Source: a bacterium HR32 (GTDB lineage Bacteria; Sysuimicrobiota; Sysuimicrobiia; Sysuimicrobiales; Sysuimicrobiaceae). From it: a stretch of 12,682 bases of DNA. Both the position numbers and the translations under genes were made by a program. Location of the stretch: NCBI GenBank assembly GCA_002898935.1, contig BEII01000012.1, positions 1 to 12,682 of the forward strand, in the 5' to 3' direction. This document shows, piece after piece, positions 12,302 to 12,682 of the stretch; within the stretch, counting starts at the first letter, position 1; each line of letters begins with the position of its first letter. The notes under the pieces are model-generated. The model saw only the letters and a program-made list of their open reading frames with translations. It was not told the origin of the DNA and did not search any database.

Positions 12302-12481
12302 ATGGCCACGTGTTGGTGCGGTCGGGACGTGCGGTGGTTTGAAGCGTGGACGTGCCAGGGGTGCGGGGCGCCCTGCTGCCCGGCCTGCGCGTACACGCCG
12401 GAAGGGACGGCTTACTGCGGCGCGTGCGCCGCCCTCGGCGAACTGGAAACCGAGCTGGCCGCGCTGCCGGACGCTTCGTGA
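12302..12481 (+). CDS. Cys-rich zinc-binding-type miniprotein
   Basis: This 59-residue protein starts MATCWCGRDVRWFEAWTC. Nine cysteines fall in pairs: Cys4/Cys6, Cys18/Cys21, Cys25-Cys26/Cys29 and Cys39/Cys42. That arrangement resembles a B-box- or RING-like double zinc site (the CQGCG and CPAC knuckles). A Leu/Glu-rich helix (LGELETELAAL) ends it. No catalytic motif is visible, and I do not know a named family. GAGGTGAGG lies just before the ATG and there is a structured leader upstream. The stop overlaps a GTG of the next ORF (GTGA), so it may be co-translated with it. Protein-protein or nucleic-acid binding is the usual use of such folds; the function is unknown. Confidence 0.75.
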   Translation: MATCWCGRDVRWFEAWTCQGCGAPCCPACAYTPEGTAYCGACAALGELETELAALPDAS

Positions 12482-12669
12482 GGCTGCCCGTGGACATGCG
12501 GGAGCGCGTGGAGCGGGAAGCGGCCGCCCTGGAGCGGGAGTGGAAAACGGACCCGCGGTGGACGGGTGTGGTGCGGCACTACAACGCGAAAGTAGCAGTG
12601 TACGCCCCTCTAAGGTATCCCCCGCCCCCGGCCCGGTGCGCAGTGCCGGTTTTTCCCGCCAAGGAGTAG
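12478..12669 (+). CDS. Short ORF with isocitrate-lyase-like N-terminus, apparently truncated
   Basis: The ORF encodes 63 residues. Residues about 10-37 (from VEREAAALEREW through DPRWTGVVRHYNA) closely resemble the start of isocitrate lyase, which typically runs EW-x2-(N/D)PRW-x5-R-Y-(S/T)AEDV. After Ala37 (base 12588) the match ends: instead of EDVV-LRGSV the sequence becomes KVAVYAPLRYPPPP and stops. Isocitrate lyases are over 400 residues, so this is a fragment, a gene broken by insertion or frameshift, or a chance resemblance. The start may be the coupled GTG (12478), GTG 12490 or ATG 12496; GAGG at 12480-12483 fits the second. A terminator-like hairpin lies inside its last third. An active enzyme cannot be made from this ORF. 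Confidence 0.45.
   Translation: MRLPVDMRERVEREAAALEREWKTDPRWTGVVRHYNAKVAVYAPLRYPPPPARCAVPVFPAKE
12628..12654 (+). terminator. Intrinsic-terminator-like hairpin with T5
   Basis: CCGGC (12628-12632) pairs with GCCGG (12645-12649) and is followed directly by TTTTT (12650-12654). This is the only hairpin plus T-tract combination I found in the window. It falls inside the 3' part of the short isocitrate-lyase-like ORF, which argues that this tail may not be true coding sequence. Confidence 0.4.
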
Positions 12670-12682
12670 GTGGTAAGCGCTG
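12661..12682 (+). promoter_or_regulatory. Ribosome site for a gene entering at the right edge
   Basis: A strong Shine-Dalgarno AAGGAG (12661-12666) is followed by a GTG at 12670, after only 3 bases. The frame GTG GTA AGC GCT stays open to the window end. The start could also lie beyond it. Too little is present to name a product. Confidence 0.35.

Noticed and set aside
12637..12641. GTGCG as a definite group II intron 5' end
   Set aside because: Five bases occur often by chance in GC-rich DNA, and no intron domain structure can be seen in the 45 bases that remain. It is kept only as a test in the findings.

Overview
The window is a compact, very GC-rich bacterial chromosome segment with short intergenic gaps, frequent GTG starts and repeated 4-base GTGA stop/start overlaps. 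The gene content (fused gamma-alpha 2-oxoacid:ferredoxin oxidoreductase, AcuC-type deacetylase, FmdB zinc ribbon, LytS/LytTR pair, AMIN/NAGPA exported protein) suggests a high-GC Terrabacteria-like lineage, for example a Chloroflexota-, Sysuimicrobiota- or high-GC Firmicutes-like organism, possibly thermophilic. That placement is inference from gene style only. I see no tRNA, rRNA, CRISPR array, recognisable transposase or integrase.

Layout, left to right. 1-95: a gene-free edge with a long inverted repeat and an AT-rich patch. 96-1008: a divergent pair, a small alpha/beta hydrolase (-) and an FmdB-type zinc ribbon (+). 1065-3786: a two-gene minus-strand operon for a 2-oxoacid:ferredoxin oxidoreductase (fused gamma-alpha subunit, then beta), with two hairpins in its leader. 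3999-5392: a small membrane-anchored or exported protein of unknown function, then a coupled pair of pterin-4a-carbinolamine dehydratase and an AhpD-like CxxC protein. 5487-6875: an exported phosphodiester glycosidase-like protein. 6857-8872: a tightly packed minus-strand operon acuC - uspA-like - GNAT acetyltransferase. 8998-9204: a cold-shock protein with a good sigma70-type promoter. 9350-10165: a SAM-dependent methyltransferase (-). 10294-12134: a soluble LytS-type histidine kinase overlapping a LytTR response regulator. 12135-12682: a 167-base leader with two mutually exclusive hairpins, a 59-residue Cys-rich zinc-binding-type protein, and a short ORF whose start resembles the N-terminus of isocitrate lyase and then stops resembling it.

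A common thread is small-carbon-acid metabolism. The ferredoxin-linked oxidoreductase makes or uses acyl-CoA. AcuC with a GNAT recalls the acetylation/deacetylation switch of acetyl-CoA synthetase. LytS/LytTR systems include known pyruvate sensors. Isocitrate lyase is the entry to the glyoxylate shunt. Joining these into one programme is inference.

The parts most worth a second look are the acuC-usp-GNAT operon, the soluble GAF-like kinase with a cysteine pair and a direct repeat upstream, the structured leader ahead of the Cys-rich miniprotein, and the apparently interrupted isocitrate lyase start at the right edge. I did not find a clearly new defence or mobile system.
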